Source: Micromonospora echinospora
GTDB lineage: Bacteria; Actinomycetota; Actinomycetes; Mycobacteriales; Micromonosporaceae
Reading direction: 5' to 3'
Length of the DNA: 64,000 bases
Assembly: GCF_014203425.1 (NCBI RefSeq)
Contig: NZ_JACHJC010000001.1
Span: 6,899,501-6,963,500, forward strand
Shown piece by piece: positions 51,733 through 60,886 of the stretch (positions within the stretch are counted from its first letter, which is position 1; each line of letters opens with the position of its first letter). The notes beneath the pieces were generated by a model. The model saw only the letters and a list, made by a program, of their open reading frames with translations, was not told where the DNA came from and ran no database searches. The position numbers and the translations under genes were made by a program.

Positions 51733-53051
51733 CGACCGCTACCGCGGGTCACCAGCAACATCGCCACGTCGTCGGCCAGCGGGCCACCGTTAATCTGCTC
51801 GGCGCGCCCCACCAGCCAGGCGGGCAGCTCGGACAGCGGCACCGCCCGGTTGGCCGGGTCGGCGAGCAGGTCGGTCAGACCGGGCACGTCGAGTCGTTCG
51901 TCACCGCCGTTCACCCGGCCCTCGATGAGGCCGTCGGTGTACATCAGCAGGGACCAGTCGTCGGTGTCGAACTCCAGGTCGAAGGCGATCGGGCGCCGCG
52001 GCCGTACGCCCAGCAGCAGCCCGCCCTTGGCCGGCACCGGCGCGACAGTGCCGCCGCTGAGCAGCAGCGGCGGCGGGTGACCGGCGAGGCGTACGGTGGC
52101 CCGCGCCGACGCCAGGTCGAGCCGGGTGGTGGCCACCGTCGCGAAGATCTCCTGAAGGCGGCGCTCACTCATCAGCACCTGCTCCAGCGCGGGCAGCACC
52201 TCGTCGTCCGGCACCCCGGCCAGCACCAGCGCCCGCCAGGCCACGCGCAGCTCGACACCGAGCGCCGCCTCGTCCACGCCGTGCCCGCAGACGTCGCCGA
52301 CGATCAGGTCGATTCGGTCCGGCTGGGTCTGCACCACGTCGTAGAAGTCGCCGCCGATGAGCGCGGCGTGCCGGCCGGGCCGGTAGAACGTGTGCACCGA
52401 CACCTCGTCGGTGGTCATCAGCGGCTGCGGCAGCAGGCCGCGCTCCAGGCGGGCGGACTCGGCCTGGCGCAGCTCCACCTCGCGCAGCCGGCGGGCGTTC
52501 TCGTCGGCCCGCTTGCGCTCCACCGCGTAGCGCAGCGCCCGGGTCAGCAGGACCCCGTCGACCTGGCCCTTGACCAGGTAGTCCTGGGCCCCTTCGGCGA
52601 CCGCGACGATGCCCAGGTGCTCGTCGGAGCGGCCGGTCAGCACGCAGACCGCCGCGCCGCTGGCCATCTCCAGCACCCGGCGCAGCCCGTCCAGCCCCTG
52701 CGCGTCGGGCAGGCCCAGGTCGAGCAGGACGCAGTCCACGCCCATCACCCGCTGCCGGGCCTCGCTGAGACTGGTTGCCACCAGCAGGTCGATCATCGAG
52801 TTGGTCTCGGCGAGCAGCTCGCCGACCAGGAAGGCGTCGCCCTCGTCGTCCTCGACCAGCAGCACCCGCAGCCGCTCACCCGGCGGCACGCCACGGTGCA
52901 GCCCTGCCCCGGCCGACGGCACGTAGGCGGCGCCCGACGCGCCGGAACCCCGCTGCGGTCGGGTCACCGCCGCGAGTCGGGGGAGTTCGCTGGTGATGTC
53001 GGGCTCCTTCCGAATGCCCTGCTGATCCTGACTCAGACAACAGTCGCACAC
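51729..53051 (-). CDS. Receiver domain fused to SpoIIE/PP2C phosphatase
   Basis: About 440 residues from a GTG; start uncertain. Receiver at ~60-180 with LLVEDDEGDAFLVGE, VLLDLGLPDAQG and DYLVKGQ; SpoIIE domain at ~215-435 with GGDFYDVVQ, VGDVCGHGVDEAAL, YTDGLIEGR and ADDVAMLLV (metal Asp residues intact). Such RsbU-type phosphatases switch anti-anti-sigma factors. Start options are GTG 53051, GTG 52967, or an ATC at 52997 preceded by GGAAGGAG with a six-base gap, the only good ribosome binding site nearby. First gene of the four-gene signalling operon. Confidence 0.85.
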   Translation of the reverse strand: MCDCCLSQDQQGIRKEPDITSELPRLAAVTRPQRGSGASGAAYVPSAGAGLHRGVPPGERLRVLLVEDDEGDAFLVGELLAETNSMIDLLVATSLSEARQRVMGVDCVLLDLGLPDAQGLDGLRRVLEMASGAAVCVLTGRSDEHLGIVAVAEGAQDYLVKGQVDGVLLTRALRYAVERKRADENARRLREVELRQAESARLERGLLPQPLMTTDEVSVHTFYRPGRHAALIGGDFYDVVQTQPDRIDLIVGDVCGHGVDEAALGVELRVAWRALVLAGVPDDEVLPALEQVLMSERRLQEIFATVATTRLDLASARATVRLAGHPPPLLLSGGTVAPVPAKGGLLLGVRPRRPIAFDLEFDTDDWSLLMYTDGLIEGRVNGGDERLDVPGLTDLLADPANRAVPLSELPAWLVGRAEQINGGPLADDVAMLLVTRGSGR

Positions 53052-53232
53052 AACGCGAACGTCGCCGGTGCGGCGGAGCGTGTGACCGGTCCACTTCCAT
53101 AGCGGCCCGGTCGACAAACGATGTTACGCGGCAACCGTTGTCGCACCGGCGGCGCACCGACGGGGAGTGCCGCCGGGGCCCTCGGGGGTGCAGGATGATG
53201 CCCACCCCGTTGATCCACCCCGAGGAGTCCCC

Positions 53233-55629
53233 GTGGGCGCACCCCCCACCCGCCCCGCCGACCGGGCGCTCACCAAACCCCGCCGCCGACTGACCAGCGC
53301 CGTCGCCGCGCTGGCCGCGCTGCTCGCCGTCGGGGCGGGCGTCCTGGTCGGCCTCTCCACCCCGGCGCCGCGCCCGGCGGACGCGTCGGCCGGAGAGTTC
53401 AGCGCCGCCCGGGCGTACCGGAACGTCGAGGTGATCGCGGCCGAGCCGCACGTGGCAGGCAGCGCCGCCAACGACCGGGTACGCGAGCACCTGGTCGGGA
53501 CGCTGCGCGGGCTGGGCCTGGAGACCGAGGTGCAGGACGCCGTCGCTCCCGAGGCCGGTCAGCTCAGTGGCGCGGCCGGCGGGGCGACGCTGGCCCGGGT
53601 CCGCAACGTGGTGGCCCGCCTGCCCGGCACCGATCCGACCGGAAAGGTGTTCCTGGTCTCCCACTACGACTCGGTGCAGACCGGGCCGGGCGGCAACGAC
53701 GACGCCGCCGGCACCGCCGCGATCCTGGAGGTGGCCCGGGCGCTCACCACCGGCCCGCGTCCCCGCAACGACATCGTCTTCGTGCTCACCGACGCGGAGG
53801 AGGCGTGCCTGTGCGGGGCCGCCGGGTTCGCCGCCGACCACCCGCTCGCCCGCGACGGCGGGGTGGTGCTCAACCTGGAGGCGCGCGGCTCCACCGGCCC
53901 GGTGATCATGTTCGAGACCTCCCGGAACAACGCCAAGCTCGTAGAGGTGTTCGGCAAGGCCGCGCCGCACCCGGTAGGCACCTCGTTCGCGGTGGAGATC
54001 TACCGGGCGCTGCCGAACGACACCGACTTCACCGCGTTCCTCGACCGTAAGTTCGTGGGCCTGAACTCGGCGTACATCGACGGCGGCGCGATCTACCACA
54101 CCCCGCTGGACGTACCGGCCCGGGTGGACCGGGGCAGCCTCCAGATGCACGGCGACAACGCGCTCGGCCTGGCGCGCGAGTTCGGCCGTACCGACCTGGG
54201 CGACCTGAGCGCGGGCCACGACGACACCTACTTCCCGGTGTTCGGCGCTCTGGTGAGCTACCCCGGCTGGCTGACAGTGCCGCTCGCCGTGGCCGCGCTG
54301 CTCGCCGTCGGCGCGCTCGGCTGGCTCCTGCGCCGCCGGGGCCGGGCCACCGCCGGCACGCTCGCCGCCGGCTTCGGCCTGACCCTGCTGCCGGTCGTCG
54401 TGGCCCCGCTGGGCGCGTGGCTGCTCTGGGCCGCGATCACCACGATCCGCCCCGGGTACGCCGAGCTGCTCGACCCGTACCGCCCGGTCTGGTACCGGCT
54501 CGCCGTGGTGGCGCTCTCCGCCGCGGTGCTGTTCTGCTGGTACGCGCTGCTGCGCCGCCGGGTCGGCCCGGCCGCGCTGGCGTTCGGCGGGCTGGCCTGG
54601 CTCGCCGTGTTCGGTGTGCTGCTCGCCGTGGCGGTGCCCGGCGGGGCGTACCTGACGACACTGCCGGCGCTGGCCGGCGCGCTCGCCGGTTTCGCGGCGC
54701 TCGCCACCCGGCGCGACGGACCATGGCCGGTGGTCGCGGTGACGCTCGCCGCCGCCGTGGCAGTGGTCATCCTGCTGCCTCCGGTGGTGCTGCTGTTCCC
54801 CGCGCTCGGCATGGGCATGGGCGCGGTAGCCGCGCTCGTCGCGGTGCTGCTCGGCCTCGCCGTACTCCCGGTGGTGGACCTGCTGCACCCCCGGGCCGGC
54901 GGCCAACGCGGCCTGCTCGCGCTGCGCGCACGCCGGCTCGGCGCGCTGCCCGCCGCGGCCGCCGCGCTGGCGGCGGTGGTGCTCGCCGGGGTCGGCCTCG
55001 CAGTGGACCGCTTCGACGCCGCGCACCCCGTGCCGACCCACCTGATGTACGCGCTCGACGCGGGCACCGGTAAGGCGGCCTGGCTCACCCGTGAGGAGAA
55101 GCCGCAGCCCTGGACCGACGGCTACGTCGACGGCACGGTCTCGATCGCCGACGACTTCCCCGGGTTGGGCGCCACCGAGTTGCGCGGCGGACCGGCCACC
55201 GCCGCGCCCCTGCCCGCCCCGAAGGTGGAGCTGCTCTCCGACACCCGCTCCTTCTCCGACCCTCCCTCGCGTGACCAGCGCGTGCTGCGGGTGCGGGTGG
55301 TGCCGCAGCGGCAGGTACGCCTGCTCACGCTGCACGTCGACACCAGCACCGCCACCGTGCGGTCCGCCTCGGTGGCCGGGCGGGACGTGCCGGTCGAGCC
55401 GGGCGAGGGCAAGTGGGGATTCGGGGTCGTGTTCCACGCTCCGCCACCGGAGGGTGTCGAGGTCACGCTGACGCTCGTGCCCCGCGGCGGTGCTGTCTCG
55501 GTGCGCGCGATGGACGCCAGTGACGGGCTCTCCTCCGTGCCCGGGTTCCGGCCCCGGCCGGCGGGTGTGGGAGTGGTCGGCTCGCACAGTTCGGAGATGC
55601 TGGCGGTGGCACGCACGTACCCGCTCTGA
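53233..55629 (+). CDS. M28-family membrane metallopeptidase (ERMP1/Fxna-like)
   Basis: 798 residues. One N-terminal helix (residues ~22-45), an M28 zinc aminopeptidase domain at 60-330 with ligands in SHYDSVQTGPGGNDDAAG and LTDAEEACLCGAAGF (catalytic Glu-Glu) and DGGAIYHTPLD, then eight or so helices (340-620) and a C-terminal beta domain outside the membrane. This order matches eukaryotic ERMP1/Fxna and related bacterial proteins of unknown substrate. GTG start with CGAGGAG seven bases upstream fixes the 5' end. Confidence 0.9.
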   Translation: MGAPPTRPADRALTKPRRRLTSAVAALAALLAVGAGVLVGLSTPAPRPADASAGEFSAARAYRNVEVIAAEPHVAGSAANDRVREHLVGTLRGLGLETEVQDAVAPEAGQLSGAAGGATLARVRNVVARLPGTDPTGKVFLVSHYDSVQTGPGGNDDAAGTAAILEVARALTTGPRPRNDIVFVLTDAEEACLCGAAGFAADHPLARDGGVVLNLEARGSTGPVIMFETSRNNAKLVEVFGKAAPHPVGTSFAVEIYRALPNDTDFTAFLDRKFVGLNSAYIDGGAIYHTPLDVPARVDRGSLQMHGDNALGLAREFGRTDLGDLSAGHDDTYFPVFGALVSYPGWLTVPLAVAALLAVGALGWLLRRRGRATAGTLAAGFGLTLLPVVVAPLGAWLLWAAITTIRPGYAELLDPYRPVWYRLAVVALSAAVLFCWYALLRRRVGPAALAFGGLAWLAVFGVLLAVAVPGGAYLTTLPALAGALAGFAALATRRDGPWPVVAVTLAAAVAVVILLPPVVLLFPALGMGMGAVAALVAVLLGLAVLPVVDLLHPRAGGQRGLLALRARRLGALPAAAAALAAVVLAGVGLAVDRFDAAHPVPTHLMYALDAGTGKAAWLTREEKPQPWTDGYVDGTVSIADDFPGLGATELRGGPATAAPLPAPKVELLSDTRSFSDPPSRDQRVLRVRVVPQRQVRLLTLHVDTSTATVRSASVAGRDVPVEPGEGKWGFGVVFHAPPPEGVEVTLTLVPRGGAVSVRAMDASDGLSSVPGFRPRPAGVGVVGSHSSEMLAVARTYPL

Positions 55630-55688
55630 CCGGCCTGCTCGATCGACACCACTGCTTGACCGACACCACCGCTTGATCGACACCACCT

Positions 55689-55734
55689 CGCCGAAGTGGC
55701 GGTATCCGCGCGCCGGGATACCGCCACTTCGGCG
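55689..55734. repeat. Perfect 19-bp palindrome, CCGCCACTTCGGCG family
   Basis: CGCCGAAGTGGCGGTATCC and its exact complement GGATACCGCCACTTCGGCG around the loop GCGCGCCG. Located 60 bp after the M28 stop, before a small hypothetical gene on the same strand. A short direct repeat (GACACCACCGCTTGA-like) precedes it. Confidence 0.85.
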
Positions 55735-55779
55735 TACCGGGGTCGGCATACGTCGGTGGATCTCCCTAGCATCGACGCC

Positions 55780-56175
55780 GTGGGATACAGCGTGTGGCCT
55801 GCCGGCCGTCTGCACCTGCCCGAGCGGAACGAGGTCGCCGCCGTGGCCGCTGTTCGAGCGACCTGCGCGCGGCGGAAGGGCTGGTTCGACCCGGATCGGG
55901 AGCCCGCCGCCGAGACGCTTTCCGACCTCGCGTGGGTCGGTGCGGCCTCGTTCGTCCGCGACGGCGACTGGATCGAGGTCGGCCGGAGCCGGGACGACCC
56001 CAAGTGGTCGGATCAGGCCACCGCGTTCTACGTCGCGCTGGCTCCGTTCGTACGGTCCGGCACCGTCGGGTTCGAGGGTGAGGGCGAGGAGCGCTGGTCC
56101 TACACGTACGCCGACGGCCGGATCACGCAGCAGGGCCGCAACGGCTGGAACGGCTCCACCGAGCCGGTCGGCTGA
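55780..56175 (+). CDS. Hypothetical protein, 131 residues
   Basis: Not recognised. A compact alpha/beta sequence without signal peptide: GYSVWPAGRLHLPERNEVAA, a Trp-rich middle (VRDGDWIEVGRSRDDPKWSD) and a beta-strand-rich end (RWSYTYADGRITQQGRNGWN). The style resembles small intracellular immunity or DUF-type proteins of actinobacteria, but no toxin gene is adjacent. GTG start; five bases separate it from the YCII gene, so likely co-transcribed. Confidence 0.65.
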   Translation: MGYSVWPAGRLHLPERNEVAAVAAVRATCARRKGWFDPDREPAAETLSDLAWVGAASFVRDGDWIEVGRSRDDPKWSDQATAFYVALAPFVRSGTVGFEGEGEERWSYTYADGRITQQGRNGWNGSTEPVG

Positions 56176-56180
56176 GGGCC

Positions 56181-56774
56181 ATGGACTTCTTCTGCTACCA
56201 CCGGGACCGGCACGGCTCGATGGCGCTGCGGAGTGAACTCGTCGAGGAACACTGGACCTATATGGACCCGTACGCGGAGCAGATGATCGCGCGCGGCCCG
56301 ACTCTCGCCGACGACGGTTCGCCGACCGGCAGCGTGCACATCCTGAGCTTGCCCGGCCCTGCCGCCGCCCGGGCGTTCGCCTTCGACGAGCCCAACTACC
56401 AGGCCGGCGCGTACCGGGACGTGATGCTGCGGCGGTGGACGAACATGCTGGGCCGCACCATGTGGGAGTTCCCCGGGGGCCGGACCGGCGGCAACCGGTA
56501 CCTGGTGCTCGGCCTCGGTCCGGAGCAGGGCGCCGGTCCGGTGCTGCCGCAGCGGCAGGACGAGCTGATCGCGTACGGGCCGCTGCTGTCCGACGACGGC
56601 GGGACGTGGGTGGGGACTGCGGCGCTGGTCCGGGCGACCGGGCCGTACGAGGCACGCGCCGTGCTGGCCGCCGACCGGTACGCCGAGGTGGAGTCGCGCA
56701 ACTGGATGTTCGGCGGACGCCCGGACCAGGCGTCGCCACCTCGGCGCAGCAGACGGGGTGAACCCCGGTTGTAG
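56181..56774 (+). CDS. YCII-related double-domain protein
   Basis: 197 residues with two YCII-like repeats: residues 1-95 (MDFFCYHRDRHGSMALRSEL, then YAEQMIARGPTLADDGSPTG and AFDEPNYQAGAYRDV) and 105-185 (AYGPLLSDDGGTWVGTAALV). YCII domains have a ferredoxin-like fold with a His-Asp pair proposed to be catalytic; only the first repeat keeps the YxRDRH-like start. Function unknown. ATG start. Confidence 0.75.
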   Translation: MDFFCYHRDRHGSMALRSELVEEHWTYMDPYAEQMIARGPTLADDGSPTGSVHILSLPGPAAARAFAFDEPNYQAGAYRDVMLRRWTNMLGRTMWEFPGGRTGGNRYLVLGLGPEQGAGPVLPQRQDELIAYGPLLSDDGGTWVGTAALVRATGPYEARAVLAADRYAEVESRNWMFGGRPDQASPPRRSRRGEPRL

Positions 56775-56784
56775 GGTCGCGGGA

Positions 56785-57519
56785 GTGATCGACGCGATCT
56801 CGGCCGCCGTGGCACGGCACCGACGTCCCATCCTGGTGACAGGTGTGCTGGTGGCGGGCGGAAACGCCGCCGCCATGGGCTACGCGCCAGACGTGGCGCG
56901 GGCGTCGTCCCTCCCGCTCCTCCTCCTCGCTCTGGCCTTCCTGCTCCTTGCGATCATCAACATAGGTACACGGTCCGCCACTCTGGTGGTGCTGCCGCGG
57001 AGCGCGGCCTTCGCCTCACCGGTCCCGGCGTGGCGGGTTCTCCTCACCCTGGGCCTACTCGGCCAGTCCTCCGCGACCGTCGGCGCATACCTGCGTTCCA
57101 CAGAGGCGGGCATCGCAACAACGTTCGACGTCCTCGTGAGCCTGCCCTGGCTCGTGCTGATCGCGCTGCTGGTAGCCGCGGTGTGGAGCGGGCACAGCGT
57201 GCGGCTCAGCCCGGACGGCGTACGCACGACAGGACTCCTCGGGTCGCGCATGATCCCGTGGGAGGCCGAGCCGCGCGTCGAGGCGTCGAGCAACGACATG
57301 CGGTCGCTCCTGCGGCTACCGCTGAGGCTCGGGAACCCCACGCTGGTACGGCGTCGTGGCCTGGTGGGCCGCCCCGCGATGCCCGTCGACAGCGTCCAGC
57401 CGCGCTTCCTCGCCTCCGTGATCGACCACTACGTCGCCCACCGGGGCCATCGGGCCGCCATCGGCACGCCGGACGAATACCGTCGGCTGGTCACCCACCT
57501 GCACGGTACGGCCAGTTGA
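56785..57519 (+). CDS. Membrane protein with PH-like tail, unknown
   Basis: 244 residues with four predicted helices (residues ~18-35, 45-62, 85-105, 125-145) followed by a soluble domain beginning SVRLSPDGVRTTGLLGSRMI, a bacterial PH-like strand pattern, with RRRGLVGRPAMPVDSVQPR. GTG start. Follows the YCII gene by ten bases; possibly the same transcript. No function known. Confidence 0.65.
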   Translation: MIDAISAAVARHRRPILVTGVLVAGGNAAAMGYAPDVARASSLPLLLLALAFLLLAIINIGTRSATLVVLPRSAAFASPVPAWRVLLTLGLLGQSSATVGAYLRSTEAGIATTFDVLVSLPWLVLIALLVAAVWSGHSVRLSPDGVRTTGLLGSRMIPWEAEPRVEASSNDMRSLLRLPLRLGNPTLVRRRGLVGRPAMPVDSVQPRFLASVIDHYVAHRGHRAAIGTPDEYRRLVTHLHGTAS

Positions 57520-57590
57520 GCTGACTTCCGGTTCCCCCTCGGCGGGCGTGACCACGGCTGCGACCGATCTTCAAGCGGCGAACCGCCGGC

Positions 57591-57845
57591 CTACTTCCAG
57601 CGGAAGTGCACGAACAGCCGGCCGAAGTTCTTCGAGTCCTTCTCGACCCGGTGGTAGAGCTGCTTCACGTCCTTCTGGTCGAGGAAGCGCAGCACCTTCT
57701 TCTTCAGCGCGCCCGACCCCTTGCCCGGGATGATCTCCACGAGCGTGGCCTTCTTCGCCACCGCCTCGTCCATGATCCCGCGCAGCGCACGGTCGATGTC
57801 GTGGCCCTTGTTGTAGATGTCGTGGAGGTCGAGCTTGAGCTTCAC
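57591..57845 (-). CDS. Stand-alone Smr-domain protein
   Basis: 84 residues forming one Smr domain (MutS2 C-terminal type nuclease fold). The LDLH motif (KLDLHDIYNKG) and the glycine loop IIPGKGSGALKKKVLRFL are both present. Smr domains bind branched DNA or cleave RNA; stand-alone copies are uncharacterised in actinobacteria. A perfect hairpin upstream separates it from the TPR gene. Confidence 0.9.
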   Translation of the reverse strand: MKLKLDLHDIYNKGHDIDRALRGIMDEAVAKKATLVEIIPGKGSGALKKKVLRFLDQKDVKQLYHRVEKDSKNFGRLFVHFRWK

Positions 57846-57861
57846 GCTCCCATCCTAGGTA

Positions 57862-57897
57862 CGCGGAAGGGCAGCCCGCCCGGGCTGCCCTTCCGCG
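57862..57897 (-). terminator. Perfect 17-bp hairpin after the TPR gene
   Basis: CGCGGAAGGGCAGCCCG and exact complement CGGGCTGCCCTTCCGCG with a two-base gap (effective loop larger). It begins eight bases after the TPR-gene stop on the minus strand, with no T-tract. Confidence 0.85.
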
Positions 57898-57904
57898 TGA
57901 TCCG

Positions 57905-58267
57905 TCAACGACCGACCTTGCCCTCCACCCGGCGCAGCGCGGTGGCGTAGTCGGTGTTCGTCGAGTACATCGCGGCCGCGATGCGCAGGTGCCGCAGCGC
58001 GTCCGCCGGCCGGTTCATCCGCTCCAGCGTGCGGCCGAGCACGTGGTGCGCGTAGTGGTCGCTCGGGTCGCGGTCGACCAGCGCGCGCAACTGCACCTCG
58101 GCCCGGTTGAGCTGGGCCGACTGGAAGTAGGCGCGGGCCAGCAGCTGCCGTACCGAGGAGTTGTCCGGCTCGGCCTCGATGATCGGTTCGAGCAGCCGGG
58201 CCGCTCCGGTCGCGTCACCCGCTTCGAAGAACATGGTCGCCCGCCGGTACTCCGCCAGAAGATCCAC
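57905..58267 (-). CDS. Tetratricopeptide-repeat protein
   Basis: 120 residues, about three TPR units: YRRATMFFEAGDATGAARLL, SVRQLLARAYFQSAQLNRAE, YAHHVLGRTLERMNRPADAL, then a capping helix. A protein-interaction scaffold with no catalytic part. The GTG (VDLLAEY) was chosen because GAGGAGG lies nine bases upstream; a GTG at 58315 would add 16 residues. Confidence 0.85.
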   Translation of the reverse strand: MDLLAEYRRATMFFEAGDATGAARLLEPIIEAEPDNSSVRQLLARAYFQSAQLNRAEVQLRALVDRDPSDHYAHHVLGRTLERMNRPADALRHLRIAAAMYSTNTDYATALRRVEGKVGR

Positions 58268-58354
58268 TCGACCCACCTCCTCGTGTCGCGCCAGACCTTG
58301 GTCCGACGCTGACACAACACCGGCGCGAGCGCGAGTGTTCCTGCGAGGCGAAGA

Positions 58355-59125
58355 TCAGGCAGTGGGGTCGTACCGGCCGCCGACCAGGTCCCAGGCCCGG
58401 ACACCGCCGACGATTCCGGCCGTGTTCGGGACGATCACCACGTCGTCGCCCATCCGGGCCACCTGCTCGGGCCGGATCAGCCGGGAGTTGCCGCCGCCGA
58501 GGTACAGCCGGTCCCAGCGGAACACCGGCCGCAGGCCGTCCACCACCTGCCGGATCCGCCGGGACCAGAACGCGTCGCCGAGGCGCCGCCGTTCCGGCTC
58601 CCCCACGTACGTGTCGTAGGTGGTGTTCCACCGCACCGGCGCGTGCGACAACTCCAGGTGCGGGGCCAGCACCCCGCCGTCGAACAGCGCGCTGCCCAGC
58701 CCGGTGCCGAGTGTCAGCACCAGCTCGCAGCCGGCCCCGGCGACCACGCCCGCGCCGTGCACCTCGGCGTCGTTCAACACCAGCGCCGGTACGCCGAAAG
58801 CCTCGCCCAGCGCGGTGCGCGCGTCGTACCCGGACCACTCGGCCAGCAACTCGGGGTCGACGCGGCTGCGCGGCCCGGACCGGGTCACGTAGTGCGGCGT
58901 CGCCACCACGACGCCGTGCCGGATCATGCCGGGCATGCCGACGGTGAGCCGGTCCGCCGTGGGCAGCCGGGCGCCGAGATCCAGCAGCGTCTTGACGAAC
59001 AGGCCGGGCGGCAGCGGGTACGGCGTGGGCACGCGCAGCGGCCGGGCGCGCATGGTCCCGGCGGCGTCCAGCACGGAGGCCTTGATCCCGCCGCCACCGC
59101 AGTCGATCGCCAGTGTGGTCACCAC
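58355..59125 (-). CDS. ppgK: ROK-family kinase, polyphosphate glucokinase type
   Basis: 256 residues. Phosphate-loop motif AIDCGGGGIKASVLD at the N-terminus, catalytic Asp in LVLNDAEVHGAG and adenosine/phosphate motif LTLGTGLGSALFDGG. The ROK zinc motif is absent, as in actinobacterial strictly polyphosphate/ATP glucokinases. The region DAFWSRRIRQVVDGLRPVF and LYLGGGNSRLI fits that group. Substrate glucose inferred. Two adjacent GTG codons are possible starts. Divergent from the ABC-F gene. Confidence 0.8.
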   Translation of the reverse strand: MVTTLAIDCGGGGIKASVLDAAGTMRARPLRVPTPYPLPPGLFVKTLLDLGARLPTADRLTVGMPGMIRHGVVVATPHYVTRSGPRSRVDPELLAEWSGYDARTALGEAFGVPALVLNDAEVHGAGVVAGAGCELVLTLGTGLGSALFDGGVLAPHLELSHAPVRWNTTYDTYVGEPERRRLGDAFWSRRIRQVVDGLRPVFRWDRLYLGGGNSRLIRPEQVARMGDDVVIVPNTAGIVGGVRAWDLVGGRYDPTA

Positions 59126-59210
59126 GGCTGTGAGTCTCCCTCAGATCGGCGCCGCCGCGAGCGCGGGTCACGGTAATCCGGATGCGCGCGCCGGTAGGCT
59201 CAAGCACCTG

Positions 59211-60848
59211 ATGAGCGCCACGTTGATCGCCAAGGACCTCACCGCCGGCCACGGTGACCGCCTCCTCTTCGAAGACCTCGACCTGGTCGTCGCGCCGGGC
59301 GACGTGGTGGGGCTGGTCGGGGTCAACGGCGCCGGCAAGTCCACGCTGCTGCGTACCCTCGCCGGGCTGGTCCCACGCGAGCAGGGCACGGTCTCGCTCA
59401 GCCCGCCCACGGCGACTGTCGGCTACCTGCCGCAGGAGCCGGAGCGCCGGCCCGGCGAGACGGTCCGGGAGTTCCTGGCCCGGCGCACCGGGGTCAGCGC
59501 CGCGCAGGCCGCGCTGGACGCCGCCACCGAGGCGCTCACCGCCGGGGCGGCGGGCGCCGACGACGCGTACGCGAATGCTCTGGAACGCTGGCTCGACCTC
59601 GGCGGCGCGGACCTGGACGAGCGGGCCGCGCAGGTCGCCGCGGAGCTGGGTCTCGACGTCGGCCTGGACCATCCGATGACCGGCCTGTCCGGCGGGCAGG
59701 CCGCCCGCGCCGGGCTCGCGTCGCTGCTGCTCAGCCGGTACGACGTCTTCCTGCTGGACGAGCCCACCAACGACCTCGACCTGGCCGGGCTGGACCGGCT
59801 GGAACGCTTCGTCACCGGCCTGCGCGCCGGCACCGTGGTGGTCAGCCACGACCGGGAGTTCCTCACCCGCACGGTCACCCGGATCGTCGAGCTTGACCTG
59901 CACCAGCGGCAGGTCAACCACTACGGCGGTGGCTACGCGGCCTACCTGGAGGAGCGGGAGGTGGCGCGCCGGCACGCCCGCGAGGAGTACGAGGAGTTCG
60001 CCGACACGAAGGCCGGCCTGGAGGCGCGTGCCCGCACGCAGCGCGCCTGGATGGAGAAGGGCGTCAAGAACGCCCGGCGCAAGGCCACCGACAACGACAA
60101 GGTCGGGCGCAAGTTCCGCGCCGAGTCGACCGAGAAGCAGGCCGCCAAGGCCAAGCAGACCGCCCGGCTGATCGAGCGGCTGGAGGTGGTCGAGGAGCCG
60201 CGCAAGGAGTGGGAGCTGCAGATGGAGATCGCCGCCGCGCCCCGCGCCGGCGCCGTCGTGGCCTCGCTCCGAGGAGCGGTGGTACGCCGAGGCGGCTTCA
60301 CGCTCGGGCCGGTGGACCTGCAGATCGACTGGGCCGACCGGGTGGCGATCACCGGGGCGAACGGCTCCGGCAAGAGCACCCTGCTCGCCGCGCTGCTCGG
60401 CCGGCTGCCGCTGAACGAGGGGCACGCCGCGCTCGGCCCCGGTGTGGTGGTCGGCGAGGTCGACCAGGCCCGGGGACTCTTCCTCGGCGACCAGCCGCTG
60501 CTCGACGCGTTCGGTGCCGCCGTACCCGATCTGGCCCCTGCGGAGGTGCGGACGCTGCTCGCGAAGTTCGGCCTGCGCGCCGATCACGTGCTGCGCCCGG
60601 CGGCGACGCTGTCCCCCGGCGAGCGGACCCGGGCCGCGCTGGCCCTGCTCCAGGGCCGCGGCGTCAACCTGCTGGTGCTCGACGAGCCGACAAACCACCT
60701 CGACCTGGCCGCGATCGAACAGCTCGAATCGGCGTTGGCCACCTATCCGGGCACGCTGCTGCTGGTGACCCACGACCGGCGGATGCTCGACGCGGTGAGC
60801 GTGAACCGGCGGCTGGGCGTGGCGGACGGACGGATCGCCGAACACTGA
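59211..60848 (+). CDS. ABC-F family ATPase
   Basis: 545 residues, two ABC domains and no membrane part. Domain 1: Walker A GVNGAGKSTLL, signature LSGGQAAR, Walker B FLLDEPTNDLDL. Linker of ~80 charged residues (the ABC-F crossover with RHAREEYEEFADTKAGLEAR). Domain 2: GANGSGKSTLL, signature LSPGERTRA (degenerate), LLVLDEPTNHLDL. ABC-F proteins act on ribosomes in translation or antibiotic resistance (Msr/Lsa types) or as Uup-type factors. The subclass is not decided. ATG start gives MSATLIAKDL. Confidence 0.92.
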   Translation: MSATLIAKDLTAGHGDRLLFEDLDLVVAPGDVVGLVGVNGAGKSTLLRTLAGLVPREQGTVSLSPPTATVGYLPQEPERRPGETVREFLARRTGVSAAQAALDAATEALTAGAAGADDAYANALERWLDLGGADLDERAAQVAAELGLDVGLDHPMTGLSGGQAARAGLASLLLSRYDVFLLDEPTNDLDLAGLDRLERFVTGLRAGTVVVSHDREFLTRTVTRIVELDLHQRQVNHYGGGYAAYLEEREVARRHAREEYEEFADTKAGLEARARTQRAWMEKGVKNARRKATDNDKVGRKFRAESTEKQAAKAKQTARLIERLEVVEEPRKEWELQMEIAAAPRAGAVVASLRGAVVRRGGFTLGPVDLQIDWADRVAITGANGSGKSTLLAALLGRLPLNEGHAALGPGVVVGEVDQARGLFLGDQPLLDAFGAAVPDLAPAEVRTLLAKFGLRADHVLRPAATLSPGERTRAALALLQGRGVNLLVLDEPTNHLDLAAIEQLESALATYPGTLLLVTHDRRMLDAVSVNRRLGVADGRIAEH

Positions 60849-60886
60849 TCCGTGCCGACCCGGCCGCGCGGGTCCACAATGAGCGC

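Noticed and set aside
52876..56820. 1314-codon open frame on the minus strand opposite the M28 peptidase
   Set aside because: Opposite-strand shadow of the M28 gene and its neighbours; no motif or ribosome binding site supports it.
58215..60845. 876-codon minus-strand frame opposite the ABC-F gene
   Set aside because: Complement of a clear ABC-F ATPase; the translation lacks any recognisable domain.
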